Counted from the first letter of the stretch, positions 27,474 through 36,530 are shown. The stretch is DNA of 64,000 nt from Gilliamella sp. wkB7 (GCF_001693435.1 NZ_CM004509.1:2046001-2110000), one strand, 5' to 3'. The notes: generated from the sequence alone by a model not told the origin. Program-made: numbers and translations.

Positions 27474-27950
27474 ATGGGGAATGAATCTAGCGAGCAAATG
27501 TTTTTTGAAGATTTAATTCTTTTAGATAAAGACTTCCAAAATACTAATCAATTTTTTGAGTTCACATTTTCTGTTTTAAGAAAGAAAGGATATGTTAATG
27601 ACTCTTTCTTAGAAGCAATTAAAAAAAGAGAATCTTCATTCCCAACCGCTTTACCTACAGAACCTTATGTAGTTGCTATGCCTCATACTGACATTGAACA
27701 TGTGATTAAACCATTTATCTTTTTTACTCGAGTTAAAGGAACCATTCCATGGTGCGAAATGGCAAATAATGACCATGTTTTAAAAGCTAATTTTGTTTTT
27801 TTACTCGGGTTTAACGAAAAAAATGGACATATTGATTTGTTGCAAAAATTAATGTCCTGCTTTGTGAATTCATGTTTTTTAGAGTCGCTTTTCCATGCAA
27901 AAAACAAACATGAAGTTTTTACACTACTCACGTCGAATATTAATTTATAA
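27474..27950 (+). CDS. PTS EIIA, galactitol-type (GatA-like)
   Basis: Cytoplasmic phosphocarrier of 158 residues in the fructose/mannitol EIIA fold. The phosphorylated histidine is in VVAMPHTDIEHV. It is first in a IIA-IIB-IIC run with short gaps. Upstream in-frame ATGs at 27459 and 27462 flank the GGAGG at 27464-27468, which is spaced correctly for the ATG at 27474. That start is therefore preferred. The promoter region holds the operator at 27304-27322. Confidence 0.85.
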   Translation: MGNESSEQMFFEDLILLDKDFQNTNQFFEFTFSVLRKKGYVNDSFLEAIKKRESSFPTALPTEPYVVAMPHTDIEHVIKPFIFFTRVKGTIPWCEMANNDHVLKANFVFLLGFNEKNGHIDLLQKLMSCFVNSCFLESLFHAKNKHEVFTLLTSNINL

Positions 27951-27959
27951 GGAGGCATT

Positions 27960-28238
27960 ATGAAAAAAGTTATTGTTGCATGTGGCAGTGGAGTTGCTAC
28001 ATCTCAAACAGTTGCAAGTAAGGTTACACGTTTATTAAAAGAACGAAATCTTGAAGACATAAAGGTCGAAGTTGTTGATCTGAAATCGGTTGATTCTCAT
28101 ATCAAAAGTAGCGCGGCATACATAGCGATAACCAAAATTGAAAAACAATACCCTATCCCAGTGATTAATGGCATTGCATTTTTAACGGGAATAAATATGG
28201 AAACTGAATTACAAAAAATTATCGATGCCTGTAAATAG
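27960..28238 (+). CDS. PTS EIIB, galactitol-type (GatB-like)
   Basis: EIIB of 92 residues with the phospho-cysteine Cys8 in VIVACGSGVATSQTV, the form seen in galactitol IIB proteins. It hands phosphate from the IIA to the incoming sugar or polyol. AAGGAGG precedes the start, 9 bp after the IIA stop. Confidence 0.88.
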   Translation: MKKVIVACGSGVATSQTVASKVTRLLKERNLEDIKVEVVDLKSVDSHIKSSAAYIAITKIEKQYPIPVINGIAFLTGINMETELQKIIDACK

Positions 28239-28247
28239 GAGTGCATT

Positions 28248-29630
28248 ATGGATTTTCTTGGAACAATTATAAATTATATTTTAAATTTAGGTGCTCCAGT
28301 TTTTGTACCTTTCATTATGCTCATTGCTGGCTTAATTGTCCGAATGAAATTTAGAGATGGTGCATCAGCCGCTATTACATTAGGTGTTGCATTTGTTGGT
28401 ATGAGTATGTTGATCGGTTTTATGGTAAGCGCTATTGGCTCAGCAGCACAAACTATGATGGAACGCACAGGCATAGAACTTAGTATTGTTGATGGCGGTT
28501 GGACAACTATGGCAAACGTATCTTGGGCTTGGCCGTATGCTTTTCTTATGTTTCCTTTACAAGTGGGCGTCAATATTTTAATGCTCGTTTTAAAAAAGAC
28601 AGATACATTTAACGCTGATTTATGGAATGTATGGGGAAAAATTTTTACAGCTTTTATTGTTGTCGCCGTTGCTACACCAATTTTAGGGGCTGTTGTGGCA
28701 TTGGTTCTTGCTTTTATTGTTGCCACATTACAAATCATATTGGAACTTAATTCTGGTGATATTAATCAACATCGTATTGAAAAATTAACCGGTATACCAG
28801 GCGTTACATGTACTCATCGAATGTTATTTTTCAGTGCAATTTATTATCCTTTTGATCTGTTACTTCGCAAAATTCCTATTTTAAATAAACCAATGGATGC
28901 AGCAACGTTACGCGCCAAAATTGGTATTTTTGCTGAAAATCATGTGATTGGTTTTTTATTGGGCGTGACCTTTGGAATTATTGCCGGTTATGATGTGGCA
29001 GCCATTTTAATGTTAGGTGTGCAAGCTGCTACCGCATTAATGTTATTTCCAATGATTTCTAAATTATTTATGCAGGCACTTTCGCCAATTTCTGAAGCAA
29101 TTAGTGATTACATGAATAAGCGTTTTGCTGGACGTAAATTGTTTGTCGGTTTGGACTGGCCATTTATGGGAGGAGCCAGTGAGATTTGGTTTACTATAAT
29201 TGTTGCTATTCCTTTTACTTTAATTTGGGCTGTTATTTTACCGGGTAATAAACTTTTACCATTTGCTGGCATTATCAACATTGCTCTTATTGTTCCTGCT
29301 TATATTTTAACTAAAGGTAATACTTTGAGAATGGTGATTTTAGCAATCATAGGTGTGCCATTTTTCTTATTTGTTGGTACCCAATTTGCGCCTATTATCA
29401 CAGATTTAGGTTTATCAACTAAAGCAATTGATATTCCAACCAATCAATTAATTTCAAATAGTTCTATTGATGCACCGGTCTTTACCTATGCGTTTTCTTT
29501 TATTTGGCAATGTTTGCAAGGTTATTTTGTACCCTTAATTTTTGCAGTCTATTGGTGTGTAGGATATTTCTTTTATGCCCGTGAACTGCGCAGGGAAACA
29601 ATACAAGATTTAGCTGAAAGTAATGGATAA
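28248..29630 (+). CDS. PTS EIIC, galactitol family (GatC-like)
   Basis: Membrane channel of 460 residues of the Gat family. The start MDFLGTIINYILNLGAPVFVPFIMLIAGLIVRMKFRDG, the stretch WAWPYAFLMFPLQVGVN and the C-terminal DAPVFTYAFSFIWQCLQGYFVPL are close to galactitol IIC proteins. The operon lacks a galactitol-1-phosphate dehydrogenase. The substrate may therefore be a ketose or other sugar rather than a polyol. Confidence 0.88.
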   Translation: MDFLGTIINYILNLGAPVFVPFIMLIAGLIVRMKFRDGASAAITLGVAFVGMSMLIGFMVSAIGSAAQTMMERTGIELSIVDGGWTTMANVSWAWPYAFLMFPLQVGVNILMLVLKKTDTFNADLWNVWGKIFTAFIVVAVATPILGAVVALVLAFIVATLQIILELNSGDINQHRIEKLTGIPGVTCTHRMLFFSAIYYPFDLLLRKIPILNKPMDAATLRAKIGIFAENHVIGFLLGVTFGIIAGYDVAAILMLGVQAATALMLFPMISKLFMQALSPISEAISDYMNKRFAGRKLFVGLDWPFMGGASEIWFTIIVAIPFTLIWAVILPGNKLLPFAGIINIALIVPAYILTKGNTLRMVILAIIGVPFFLFVGTQFAPIITDLGLSTKAIDIPTNQLISNSSIDAPVFTYAFSFIWQCLQGYFVPLIFAVYWCVGYFFYARELRRETIQDLAESNG

Positions 29631-29670
29631 ATGAGCATTTAAACATTCGTTGAAAATAGTGTTTAGTATC

Positions 29671-29698
29671 TCTGATGGTAATGATAATTACCATCAGA
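29671..29698. promoter_or_regulatory. Perfect 12-bp inverted repeat between PTS IIC and the regulator
   Basis: TCTGATGGTAAT-GATA-ATTACCATCAGA lies 40 bp after the IIC stop and 25 bp before the regulator start. No T run follows, so it may be an operator or an mRNA hairpin that sets the level of the downstream genes. Confidence 0.5.
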
Positions 29699-29723
29699 CA
29701 ACGAACAAAAAGGTAATTGTTAT

Positions 29724-31787
29724 ATGGTTGTTGATAAGAGAATTCATACTGTTCTAAATGCCTTGATTCAAAATCCCAGTGTCAGTGGCGTAGAACTTCA
29801 AGCTGAATTTGGGTTAACACGCAAACAACTTAGTTATACATTTAAGAAAATTAATGATTTCCTTGAGTCTTCTAATCTTGAATTAATTAAACGTTTTAAA
29901 ACAGGAAAATTTAGTGTACCAAAACATGTCATTGAAACATTTAGAGATGAACCTGTTTCAAAGGCTATCGGACGTTATATATATTCAGAAGATGAGCGAG
30001 TCCATTTGCTTTTGTTCTTTTTATTAACCCGAACCGAAAGATTTTCATTAATACATTTATCTTCAGCGCTGACTGTTAGCCAAAATACTGTTATTAATGA
30101 TATTAAAAAAGTACAACTCATGATAGTGCAATATCATCTACAAATAAGTTATGACCGTGAAAATGGTTACAGAATTATTGGTAACGAAATTGACAAGCGG
30201 TATTTATTGCTGAAATTGATTCGTAGAATTATCAGTATGCCAGTCGCGGATAAAATATTTAAAGAAAACGATATTATTACCCAAGGTGGATTAGAACAAG
30301 TAGGGCAAGTATTTAGTGAAATAGAGAAAAAATTAAAAATTATTTTTACCGATGAGCAGTTACAAGAACTGACTTACTTTATCTGTTTTATGTTACAGCG
30401 CATTGAAACCGATAAAAAAATTGAGCACTTACCTGAAAATTATGCTGAAGTTGCCAATAGTCGTGATTTTCAATTGATGAAAAAGTTGATTGAAAAATTT
30501 GGTATTACCGATCTTAATGAGCAAATTTTTTTAACGATTCTTGTGCAAAGTTCAAATATCCAAACTTTATCAGACAAATATTTCCATTTAGATACAGTAT
30601 TATTGGAAAGTGCGGTTGATGTTATTAATAATTTTGAGCAGATTAGTTGTATTACTTTTAAGGATAAAAGTGAACTCATTGAACGCATCTATCAACATTG
30701 GAAACCCGCCTATTATCGAATTCGTTATCATATTACCAATATTAATAGTGTCTATGACATAGTATTACAAGAGTTTGGTCATTTACATGAAATGGTACGA
30801 AAAGCCATTGCACCGTTTGAAAAAATTTTACATTGTAATATGCCTGATGAAGAAGTCGCTTTTATAACCGTTTTATTTGGCGGTTGGTTAACTCGTGAAG
30901 GTTTGATAAATCAAATCAAAACAAAAAAAATTGCGATTGTTGTCTGTGAAAATAGTGCAACTGTTTCAACTTATCTTTATTTAACTTTGCAGGTCTTACT
31001 ACCCGAATTGCATTTTTCCGATGCGATGTCTAAACGTGAGTTTGAAAAATATAATCATTATTACGATATTGTGTTTTCAACATCCTATTTATCGACGGAT
31101 AAACTTTTATTTATTGTTAATCCATCCGTTAATAATTTTCATAAAAATGCTTTTCGTAATCAGGTGATTGGCACTTTACAAGGAATTGATCCAAGCATAA
31201 TTCAAGTTGAAGAACTGATGTTAATTATTGAAAAGTTCAGTAATATAAAAGAGAGAAAAGCCTTACAAAAAAAGTTAACCGCATATCTGTATAACGATGA
31301 AGTAAATGACAACCCTTTACGTATCACTCAACAGGAAATTCCATCACTTGCCGATTTAATGCAACCAGAACATATCAATATTGCGCAATCAGCCGATATT
31401 TCATGGCAGGACGCACTTGAATTAGCTGCAAAACCACTTCTAAGTAATCAATCCATAGAGCGTTATTATCTTGAAAGAATGGTTAACAAAATTCAATTTG
31501 AACAACCTTATATTATGTTAGTTGATGGTTTAATCATTGCTCATGCTGGTATTGATGATGGTGTTAATAAAGTTGCGATGTCTTTACTTAAACTTCCTAA
31601 AAAAATTGATATTTGTGGTTACATGCATGCCGATTTAATCGTTGTTCTTGCTACCAATAATCCACAAAAACATCTTAAAGCTTTAGCTCAATTAAATGAA
31701 TTATTAGAGCTTCATGAAGGAGCTGCAAATATACGAAAAGCAAACAATAACCACGAAATTTGGAAATTGTTTGCAAACTATCAATGA
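29724..31787 (+). CDS. PRD-domain transcriptional activator with EIIB- and EIIA-like domains (MtlR/LicR type)
   Basis: Regulator of 687 residues controlled by PTS phosphorylation. There is an N-terminal helix-turn-helix (about 1-60), a second one (LTVSQNTVINDIKKVQ, about 100-120), two PRD domains (about 170-400, with conserved histidines in the HLPENY and HLHEMV regions), an EIIB-like domain (KIAIVVCENSATVS, about 405-490) and an EIIA-like domain at the C terminus (about 545-687, active-site-like IIAHAGIDDG). Such proteins bind promoter DNA and sense transport flux. It sits between the PTS and aldolase genes and likely binds the 19-bp operator found at both ends of the cluster. Confidence 0.85.
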   Translation: MVVDKRIHTVLNALIQNPSVSGVELQAEFGLTRKQLSYTFKKINDFLESSNLELIKRFKTGKFSVPKHVIETFRDEPVSKAIGRYIYSEDERVHLLLFFLLTRTERFSLIHLSSALTVSQNTVINDIKKVQLMIVQYHLQISYDRENGYRIIGNEIDKRYLLLKLIRRIISMPVADKIFKENDIITQGGLEQVGQVFSEIEKKLKIIFTDEQLQELTYFICFMLQRIETDKKIEHLPENYAEVANSRDFQLMKKLIEKFGITDLNEQIFLTILVQSSNIQTLSDKYFHLDTVLLESAVDVINNFEQISCITFKDKSELIERIYQHWKPAYYRIRYHITNINSVYDIVLQEFGHLHEMVRKAIAPFEKILHCNMPDEEVAFITVLFGGWLTREGLINQIKTKKIAIVVCENSATVSTYLYLTLQVLLPELHFSDAMSKREFEKYNHYYDIVFSTSYLSTDKLLFIVNPSVNNFHKNAFRNQVIGTLQGIDPSIIQVEELMLIIEKFSNIKERKALQKKLTAYLYNDEVNDNPLRITQQEIPSLADLMQPEHINIAQSADISWQDALELAAKPLLSNQSIERYYLERMVNKIQFEQPYIMLVDGLIIAHAGIDDGVNKVAMSLLKLPKKIDICGYMHADLIVVLATNNPQKHLKALAQLNELLELHEGAANIRKANNNHEIWKLFANYQ

Positions 31788-31815
31788 ATATTTTGCCAAA
31801 AATAGGAGTCATAAA

Positions 31816-32478
31816 ATGTTAGAGATTCAAAAGCAGTATGTTGTCGATATGGCACAAAAATCCAGCGAATGGGGATTATGTAAACATAAAGCGGGTAACT
31901 CAAGTGTTAGAGATAAACAAACGGGCTATGTGCTTGTAACACCAACTACAATTGATAAAAAATTATTAACAATTCGGGATATTGTGGTCATGGATCTTGA
32001 CGCTAATGTTATTGAAGCTGATTCAGGATTAAGACCTACCAGTGAATGTTTAATGCATCTTGAAATTTATAAGGCGCGTGAGGATGTTTTTGCTATTTCA
32101 CATACGCACTCTATTTTTGCTACTTCATTTGCCGTACTCGCAAGACCTATACCTGCCGTAGTTTATGAATGCGCCATCCTTAATTTGAAAGATGGTGTTA
32201 TTCCTGTTGCGCCTTATGGCAGACCAGGAACAACAGAACTTTCACATAGTGTTATTGAACCAATTAAGCGTGCTGATGCGATTTTAATGGAAAAACACGG
32301 CGCTATAGCTGTTGATAAAGATCCTTATGAGGCCGTATTAAAAGCAGCCTATATTGAAGAAATGGCCGAAATTTATTATCACGCATTACTTATTAATGAT
32401 GGTAAAGATCCTGGCGGTTTTCCACCCGAAGAGTTGCAAAGTTGGGCGTATCCTGCACAAATTAAATTTAAACACTAA
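31816..32478 (+). CDS. Class II aldolase, L-fuculose-phosphate aldolase-like
   Basis: Zinc-dependent aldolase/adducin-family enzyme of 220 residues. The catalytic and zinc ligands of FucA can be placed: Glu77 (RPTSECLMH), His96 and His98 (SHTHSIF) and His161 (EKHGAIA). It would split a ketose 1-phosphate into DHAP and an aldehyde. The frame extends back to 31714 inside the regulator gene, but TAGGAG before the ATG at 31816 fixes the start. It is downstream of the PTS and regulator and probably acts on the PTS product. Confidence 0.87.
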   Translation: MLEIQKQYVVDMAQKSSEWGLCKHKAGNSSVRDKQTGYVLVTPTTIDKKLLTIRDIVVMDLDANVIEADSGLRPTSECLMHLEIYKAREDVFAISHTHSIFATSFAVLARPIPAVVYECAILNLKDGVIPVAPYGRPGTTELSHSVIEPIKRADAILMEKHGAIAVDKDPYEAVLKAAYIEEMAEIYYHALLINDGKDPGGFPPEELQSWAYPAQIKFKH

Positions 32479-32495
32479 TGTTTCATGTTCTCTAA

Positions 32496-32531
32496 TTTTA
32501 TAACGTAATAACTTAACATTACGTTATAAAA
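32496..32531. terminator. Long AT-rich hairpin after the class II aldolase
   Basis: TTTTATAACGTAAT pairs perfectly with ATTACGTTATAAAA around an 8-base loop, 17 bases past the stop. It is terminator-like on both strands. Confidence 0.6.
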
Positions 32532-32634
32532 TGCAGATGTTTTAATTTATTTTGATAATATTAATTTAAGGAATTTTTTTGTGTTGTTTAATAGGGGATT
32601 TATAGATTGTTTTTGGATCTCCATACGCTTGTAG

Positions 32635-32659
32635 AAATCCGCTGATAGTCAGCGGATTT
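32635..32659. terminator. Bidirectional terminator between aldolase and dhaL
   Basis: An AAATCCGCTGA-TAG-TCAGCGGATTT stem of 11 bp with T-rich DNA beyond on the plus strand. It lies between the convergent aldolase and dhaL. Confidence 0.75.
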
Positions 32660-32681
32660 TATTCTTTATTACATTTGAATT

Positions 32682-33311
32682 TTATTGCATATGAATATAG
32701 TCATTCATGTATTTTAAAATAAATGCCATTGAAACCGCACCAGGATCCATATGTCCAATAGTCCGATCACCTAAATTTTTGGCACGCCCAAATACTGCAA
32801 CCATTTGTTTGGTTTTTTCTGCACCTTCCATCGCTGATTTAGCAATTATTGGCAATGCTTCATTGAGTGGAAGCGTGGTTAATTCATTGGCTGATTTTGT
32901 CCCGGCAGCTAATGCATCGACCATCGTTTTATCGCCGGGCTCTGCATTACCGCGTTGATATACCCCTTGCCAACCGTCATTAAGAAATTTTGCGAAGACT
33001 TCAGAATTCAATTCCATTGTGCCAGCAATACTTTTTCCGCCAGTTCTAAATAATGTTCCAAATATAGCGCCAGAAGCACCACCCATACTGGTCATTAATT
33101 TTGTGCCAATCTTAATAAAAAAATCACCTATATCAGTCGGTTGAAATTTTTCATCTTGTAGCAACTCAATAATAGATGAAAATCCTCGTTTCATCCCAAT
33201 TCCATGATCACCATCACCAACAATCTGATCTAACGCTGTTAATTCGGGTTCGCTTTCGACCATTTTTTGAGCGGTAAATAACATCATTTTACGTACTTGT
33301 AATAAATTCAT
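32682..33311 (-). CDS. dhaL: Dihydroxyacetone kinase subunit DhaL-like
   Basis: Nucleotide-binding subunit of 209 residues. The magnesium/ADP site LDQIVGDGDHGIGMKRGF (three aspartates) and the segment TSMGGASGAIFGTLFRTGG are those of DhaL. In E. coli it keeps ADP bound and is re-phosphorylated by DhaM. No DhaM is encoded in this window. The start at 33311 follows GGAG, one base after the dhaK stop. The partner and true substrate are uncertain. It could phosphorylate dihydroxyacetone, glyceraldehyde or another short keto-sugar. Confidence 0.85.
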   Translation of the reverse strand: MNLLQVRKMMLFTAQKMVESEPELTALDQIVGDGDHGIGMKRGFSSIIELLQDEKFQPTDIGDFFIKIGTKLMTSMGGASGAIFGTLFRTGGKSIAGTMELNSEVFAKFLNDGWQGVYQRGNAEPGDKTMVDALAAGTKSANELTTLPLNEALPIIAKSAMEGAEKTKQMVAVFGRAKNLGDRTIGHMDPGAVSMAFILKYMNDYIHMQ

Positions 33312-33312
33312 T

Positions 33313-34317
33313 TTATTTTCTCCATCCAAGCGTTTGACAAGGTAGATCATAAAGATGTTGCAATTCATCATCTAATTTCATTAGTGTGATTGAAAAACCT
33401 GACATTTCAAGTGATGTACAAAAATGTCCGACAGCAATATCGTGACTGACAATACCTCGATTATTAAGTTCAATGCCGACTTTGCGTGTTATCACTAGTA
33501 GTTCTGTATTACTAAGAGCGCCTAAATTGTTGATCAGTACGCACACATGGTCACCTGTTTGGAAAGGTAAATCATCACATAGGCGATCTATCATCTCTTT
33601 GACAACTTCATCACTCGATGTCATTGCTTGTCGACGTAATCCAGCCTCACCATGAATGCCTATCCCAATTTCGATCTCATTTTCCTCCAATTCAAAATTA
33701 AAATTATTTGACTGAGGTAAGGCACATCCATCAAGCGCGACACCTATAGTGCGAACGTTAGCGTTAGCTTTTGCAACAACTTGATAAAGATTTTCAAGAT
33801 TGTATTTTTCAAATTGAGAAGCTGCACCTGCAATTTTATATAAAAACATAATACCGGCTACACCACGGCGGTCGGACAGTTTGGATAAAGGGGCTGAAGC
33901 AATATCATCGGTTGCTCGAATAGTTTTAGTGACGATGTTTTCTTCCGCTAATATTTCGGCTGAAATATCAAAATTCATTCCATCACCTGAATAGTTACCA
34001 TATAAAAAAAGCACACCATTACCCTTTTCAGTCGCTTTGGTAAGTTCAATTATTTGGTCTGGTGATGGTGAAGTGAAAACTTCTCCTAACGCACAACCAT
34101 CAATGCCTCCTTCACCGATAAAACCAGCAAAAGTTGGTTCATGACCACTACCACCACCCGAAATAACTACGACTTGATCGTTTGATATATGGTTACCATA
34201 AACAGCACAATAATCAGGAATAGCTGTTAATTTACCATTATAGGCATATACCAATCCTTGCATGACTTCTTGTCTTACGTTATTTGGATCGTTAAGTAAT
34301 TTTTTGGGTTTACGCAT
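33313..34317 (-). CDS. dhaK: Dihydroxyacetone kinase subunit DhaK-like
   Basis: Substrate-binding subunit of 334 residues. The substrate histidine corresponds to His222 in GIGIHGEAG, and the second histidine is in GGGSGHEPTF (His59). In E. coli the covalent hemiaminal with the carbonyl substrate forms at the former. ATG 34317 follows AGAGG and is preferred to the ATG at 34353. It forms a two-gene operon with dhaL. The operator at 34415-34433 lies 97 bp upstream and is shared with the PTS promoter, tying this kinase to the PTS/aldolase genes. Confidence 0.87.
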   Translation of the reverse strand: MRKPKKLLNDPNNVRQEVMQGLVYAYNGKLTAIPDYCAVYGNHISNDQVVVISGGGSGHEPTFAGFIGEGGIDGCALGEVFTSPSPDQIIELTKATEKGNGVLFLYGNYSGDGMNFDISAEILAEENIVTKTIRATDDIASAPLSKLSDRRGVAGIMFLYKIAGAASQFEKYNLENLYQVVAKANANVRTIGVALDGCALPQSNNFNFELEENEIEIGIGIHGEAGLRRQAMTSSDEVVKEMIDRLCDDLPFQTGDHVCVLINNLGALSNTELLVITRKVGIELNNRGIVSHDIAVGHFCTSLEMSGFSITLMKLDDELQHLYDLPCQTLGWRK

Positions 34318-34392
34318 TGATTTTTCCTCTTTATTAATCATATTTAACGACATTTATTGTAGGTAAAACTAAAAAGCCAAACGAATACATTT

Positions 34393-34797
34393 AATGACAA
34401 ATAATATCCCTTTGATTGCTCATCATAGGGAGCAATCGCTTTCAACCACTCATTTAGCAAAATATAAATTAGCTTGTAAAAAAGTTTCAGGTTATGGGTA
34501 TGTTTCAGTAAAAATCATATTATGAATTCAATAAGATAAAGGCTATTAAAACCCTTTAGTTTGTATTAGAAAAATTTTTGTTAAAAGATTCTGATAATGA
34601 CAAAAATAATCCTTTGATCACTCATTATAGGGAGCAATCGCTTTCAACCACTTGTTTAGCAAATATAATATTAGCTTGTAAAAAAGTTTCAGGTTATGGG
34701 TATGTTTCAGTAAAAATCATATTATGAATTCAATAAGGTAAAGGCTATTAAACCCCTTTAGTTTGTATTAGAAAAATTTTTGTTAAGAGATTCTGAT
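34393..34797. repeat. Tandem duplication of about 203 bp upstream of dhaK
   Basis: 34393-34595 and 34596-34797 are nearly identical head-to-tail copies. For example, AGCTTGTAAAAAAGTTTCAG and CATATTATGAATTCAATAAG occur in both. Each carries a version of the operator. The second has a degenerate left arm (GATCACTC for GATTGCTC). No coding frame runs through it. Confidence 0.9.
34414..34437 (-). promoter_or_regulatory. Operator upstream of dhaK (site 2)
   Basis: A perfect palindrome, GATTGCTC-N8-GAGCAATC. Positions 34415-34433 are the exact reverse complement of the 19-mer at 27304-27322. A weaker copy lies at 34616-34639. Confidence 0.65.
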
Positions 34798-34875
34798 ATA
34801 AATTGCTAACTTACATAATAAGGTTATAATCGACTTTAACGCATGATGATTTAATGAATAAATAGAGTAGAGAGT

Positions 34876-35439
34876 ATGAAAAAACTTGGAGCGATCTTTA
34901 CTGCATGCATTTTAATAAACATGCCAATTAATCAAGTGTTATCTGCACCTAAAACGGATAAAATTTCAATTCAATCATCTGATGAAGCCTCGCCACAATT
35001 TCAGTTACCAGAGCAAAGTCGATTTCTTTCTGTCGATTTTAAGAAAACCGAATCGTTTACTTCTAATCATATCCAAAATTTCACTGATAATTATGTCGCA
35101 CTTTATAGTAATGACTTGAATGGCGCACGAATTTTAATTATTAATGAAGTTGTTGCCAATGAACAAGAGGCCATGCAAATATTTCTTGGGCAAGCTAAAA
35201 CACGAGGTAATCAAAAACCAGAAATCAAGCTTTATAACAATGTGAAATATATTGATGGTATTGATTCAAAATTAAACAGGCGTTATATCCTGATTCAACA
35301 ATTTGATAAGGCTAACAGTTTAGTAACAATAAAATCATTAGTTTATCTATTAAATGCTAAAAATAGTGATTTTTGTAAAATTGTAAATCTTATTGAACCA
35401 CAGCAACTGGTTGGTGAATTAATAAATTTTGCTAAATAA
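34876..35439 (+). CDS. Secreted protein of unknown function
   Basis: 187 residues beginning with a clear Sec signal peptide (hydrophobic to about Ala24, LSAP cleavage region). The mature part is probably periplasmic. It has alternating strands and helices, no cysteine pair and no motif I recognise. Start ATG follows TAGAGAG. It is alone between the duplicated dhaK upstream region and tcdA. No function is proposed. Confidence 0.75.
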   Translation: MKKLGAIFTACILINMPINQVLSAPKTDKISIQSSDEASPQFQLPEQSRFLSVDFKKTESFTSNHIQNFTDNYVALYSNDLNGARILIINEVVANEQEAMQIFLGQAKTRGNQKPEIKLYNNVKYIDGIDSKLNRRYILIQQFDKANSLVTIKSLVYLLNAKNSDFCKIVNLIEPQQLVGELINFAK

Positions 35440-35717
35440 TAATTAATGTTGGCATTAGTATTTTGACGAGAATTAACCACAATAATGGTTAATGTTCTTA
35501 TGTTTATGAATGATGTAGTTTTTCATAAAAATCATTGATAACTTTAAAATACCTTTGGTGAGTTATAACAAATACCAAAAATAGTACAAAAATTATTAGA
35601 GTTAAAAATTTATTTATGATTTTTGCTTATTTAAATAATAACCATTTATGGAGATTGGTTAATATATTGCGCTTGTATTTGTGCGCTGTTAGTATGCTGG
35701 CATAATTTGATAGATGA

Positions 35718-36530
35718 ATGGTACTTATGCAAAACACATTTTCAGATTCTTATTTTCAACGTTTTAGCGGAATTGCACGGTTATATGGTGAGTCTGCATT
35801 AACTTCTTTTTCTCAGGCACATGTTTGTGTAATTGGTATTGGCGGAGTAGGTTCTTGGGTTGCTGAATCACTCGCGCGTAGTGGTATAGGGCAAATTACC
35901 TTAATTGATATGGATGATGTATGTGTAACCAATACTAATCGTCAGATTCATGCCTTAAAATCTAATATTGGTAAACCTAAAACATCCGTCATGGCTGAAC
36001 GAATTTTGCAAATTAATCCTGAATGTATTGTCAATGAAATCGATGATTTTATTAATATTGATAATGTTAGCCAATATTTGGGAACTAAACAAAATCCTCG
36101 TTATAATTATATTGTCGATGCGATTGATAGTGTTCGTGATAAAGCGGCTGTTCTTGCTTATTGTAAGCGTCAAAAATTAAAAATTATTACAATAGGGGGA
36201 GCAGGTGGTCAAAAAGATCCTACGCAAATAAAAATTGCGGACTTAGCAAAAACCATTCAAGATCCTTTAGCTGCTAAATTACGCGAAAAGTTAAAAAATG
36301 ATTATAAGCTAAATAAAGACAGTAAAGGTAAATATTCAATTCCGTGTGTATTTTCTACTGAACAACTGACTTATCCAACCCAAAATGGTCAGATTTGTTT
36401 TGCTAAAAATCAAGCAGACAGTAATAAAAAAATGGACTGTGAATCGGGATTTGGAGCGATAACAACAGTAACCGCAACGTTTGGTTTTGTTGCTGTTAGT
36501 TATGTATTGAACAAATTGTGTAACGGATGA
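35718..36530 (+). CDS. tcdA: tRNA threonylcarbamoyladenosine dehydratase TcdA
   Basis: E1-like ATP-dependent enzyme of 270 residues (E. coli TcdA/CsdL 268). It cyclises t6A37 to ct6A in tRNA. It shows the nucleotide-binding VCVIGIGGVGSWVAESLARSG, the LIDMDDVCVTNTNRQIHAL stretch, DAIDSVRDKAAV, GGAGGQKDPTQI and a C-terminal SGFGAITTVTATFG. Start choice between ATGs at 35718 and 35727 is open because no clear ribosome site is seen. Confidence 0.94.
   Translation: MVLMQNTFSDSYFQRFSGIARLYGESALTSFSQAHVCVIGIGGVGSWVAESLARSGIGQITLIDMDDVCVTNTNRQIHALKSNIGKPKTSVMAERILQINPECIVNEIDDFINIDNVSQYLGTKQNPRYNYIVDAIDSVRDKAAVLAYCKRQKLKIITIGGAGGQKDPTQIKIADLAKTIQDPLAAKLREKLKNDYKLNKDSKGKYSIPCVFSTEQLTYPTQNGQICFAKNQADSNKKMDCESGFGAITTVTATFGFVAVSYVLNKLCNG

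Noticed and set aside
27304..34433. The inverted copies of the 19-mer could be the terminal repeats of a transposon carrying the sugar operon.
   Set aside because: Both copies sit in promoter regions, one is part of a clean palindrome, no transposase lies between them, and no target-site duplication was seen. A shared operator explains them better.
34393..34797. Two long similar units could be the start of a CRISPR or other repeat array.
   Set aside because: The unit is 203 bp with only two copies and no spacer pattern. It is a simple tandem duplication.
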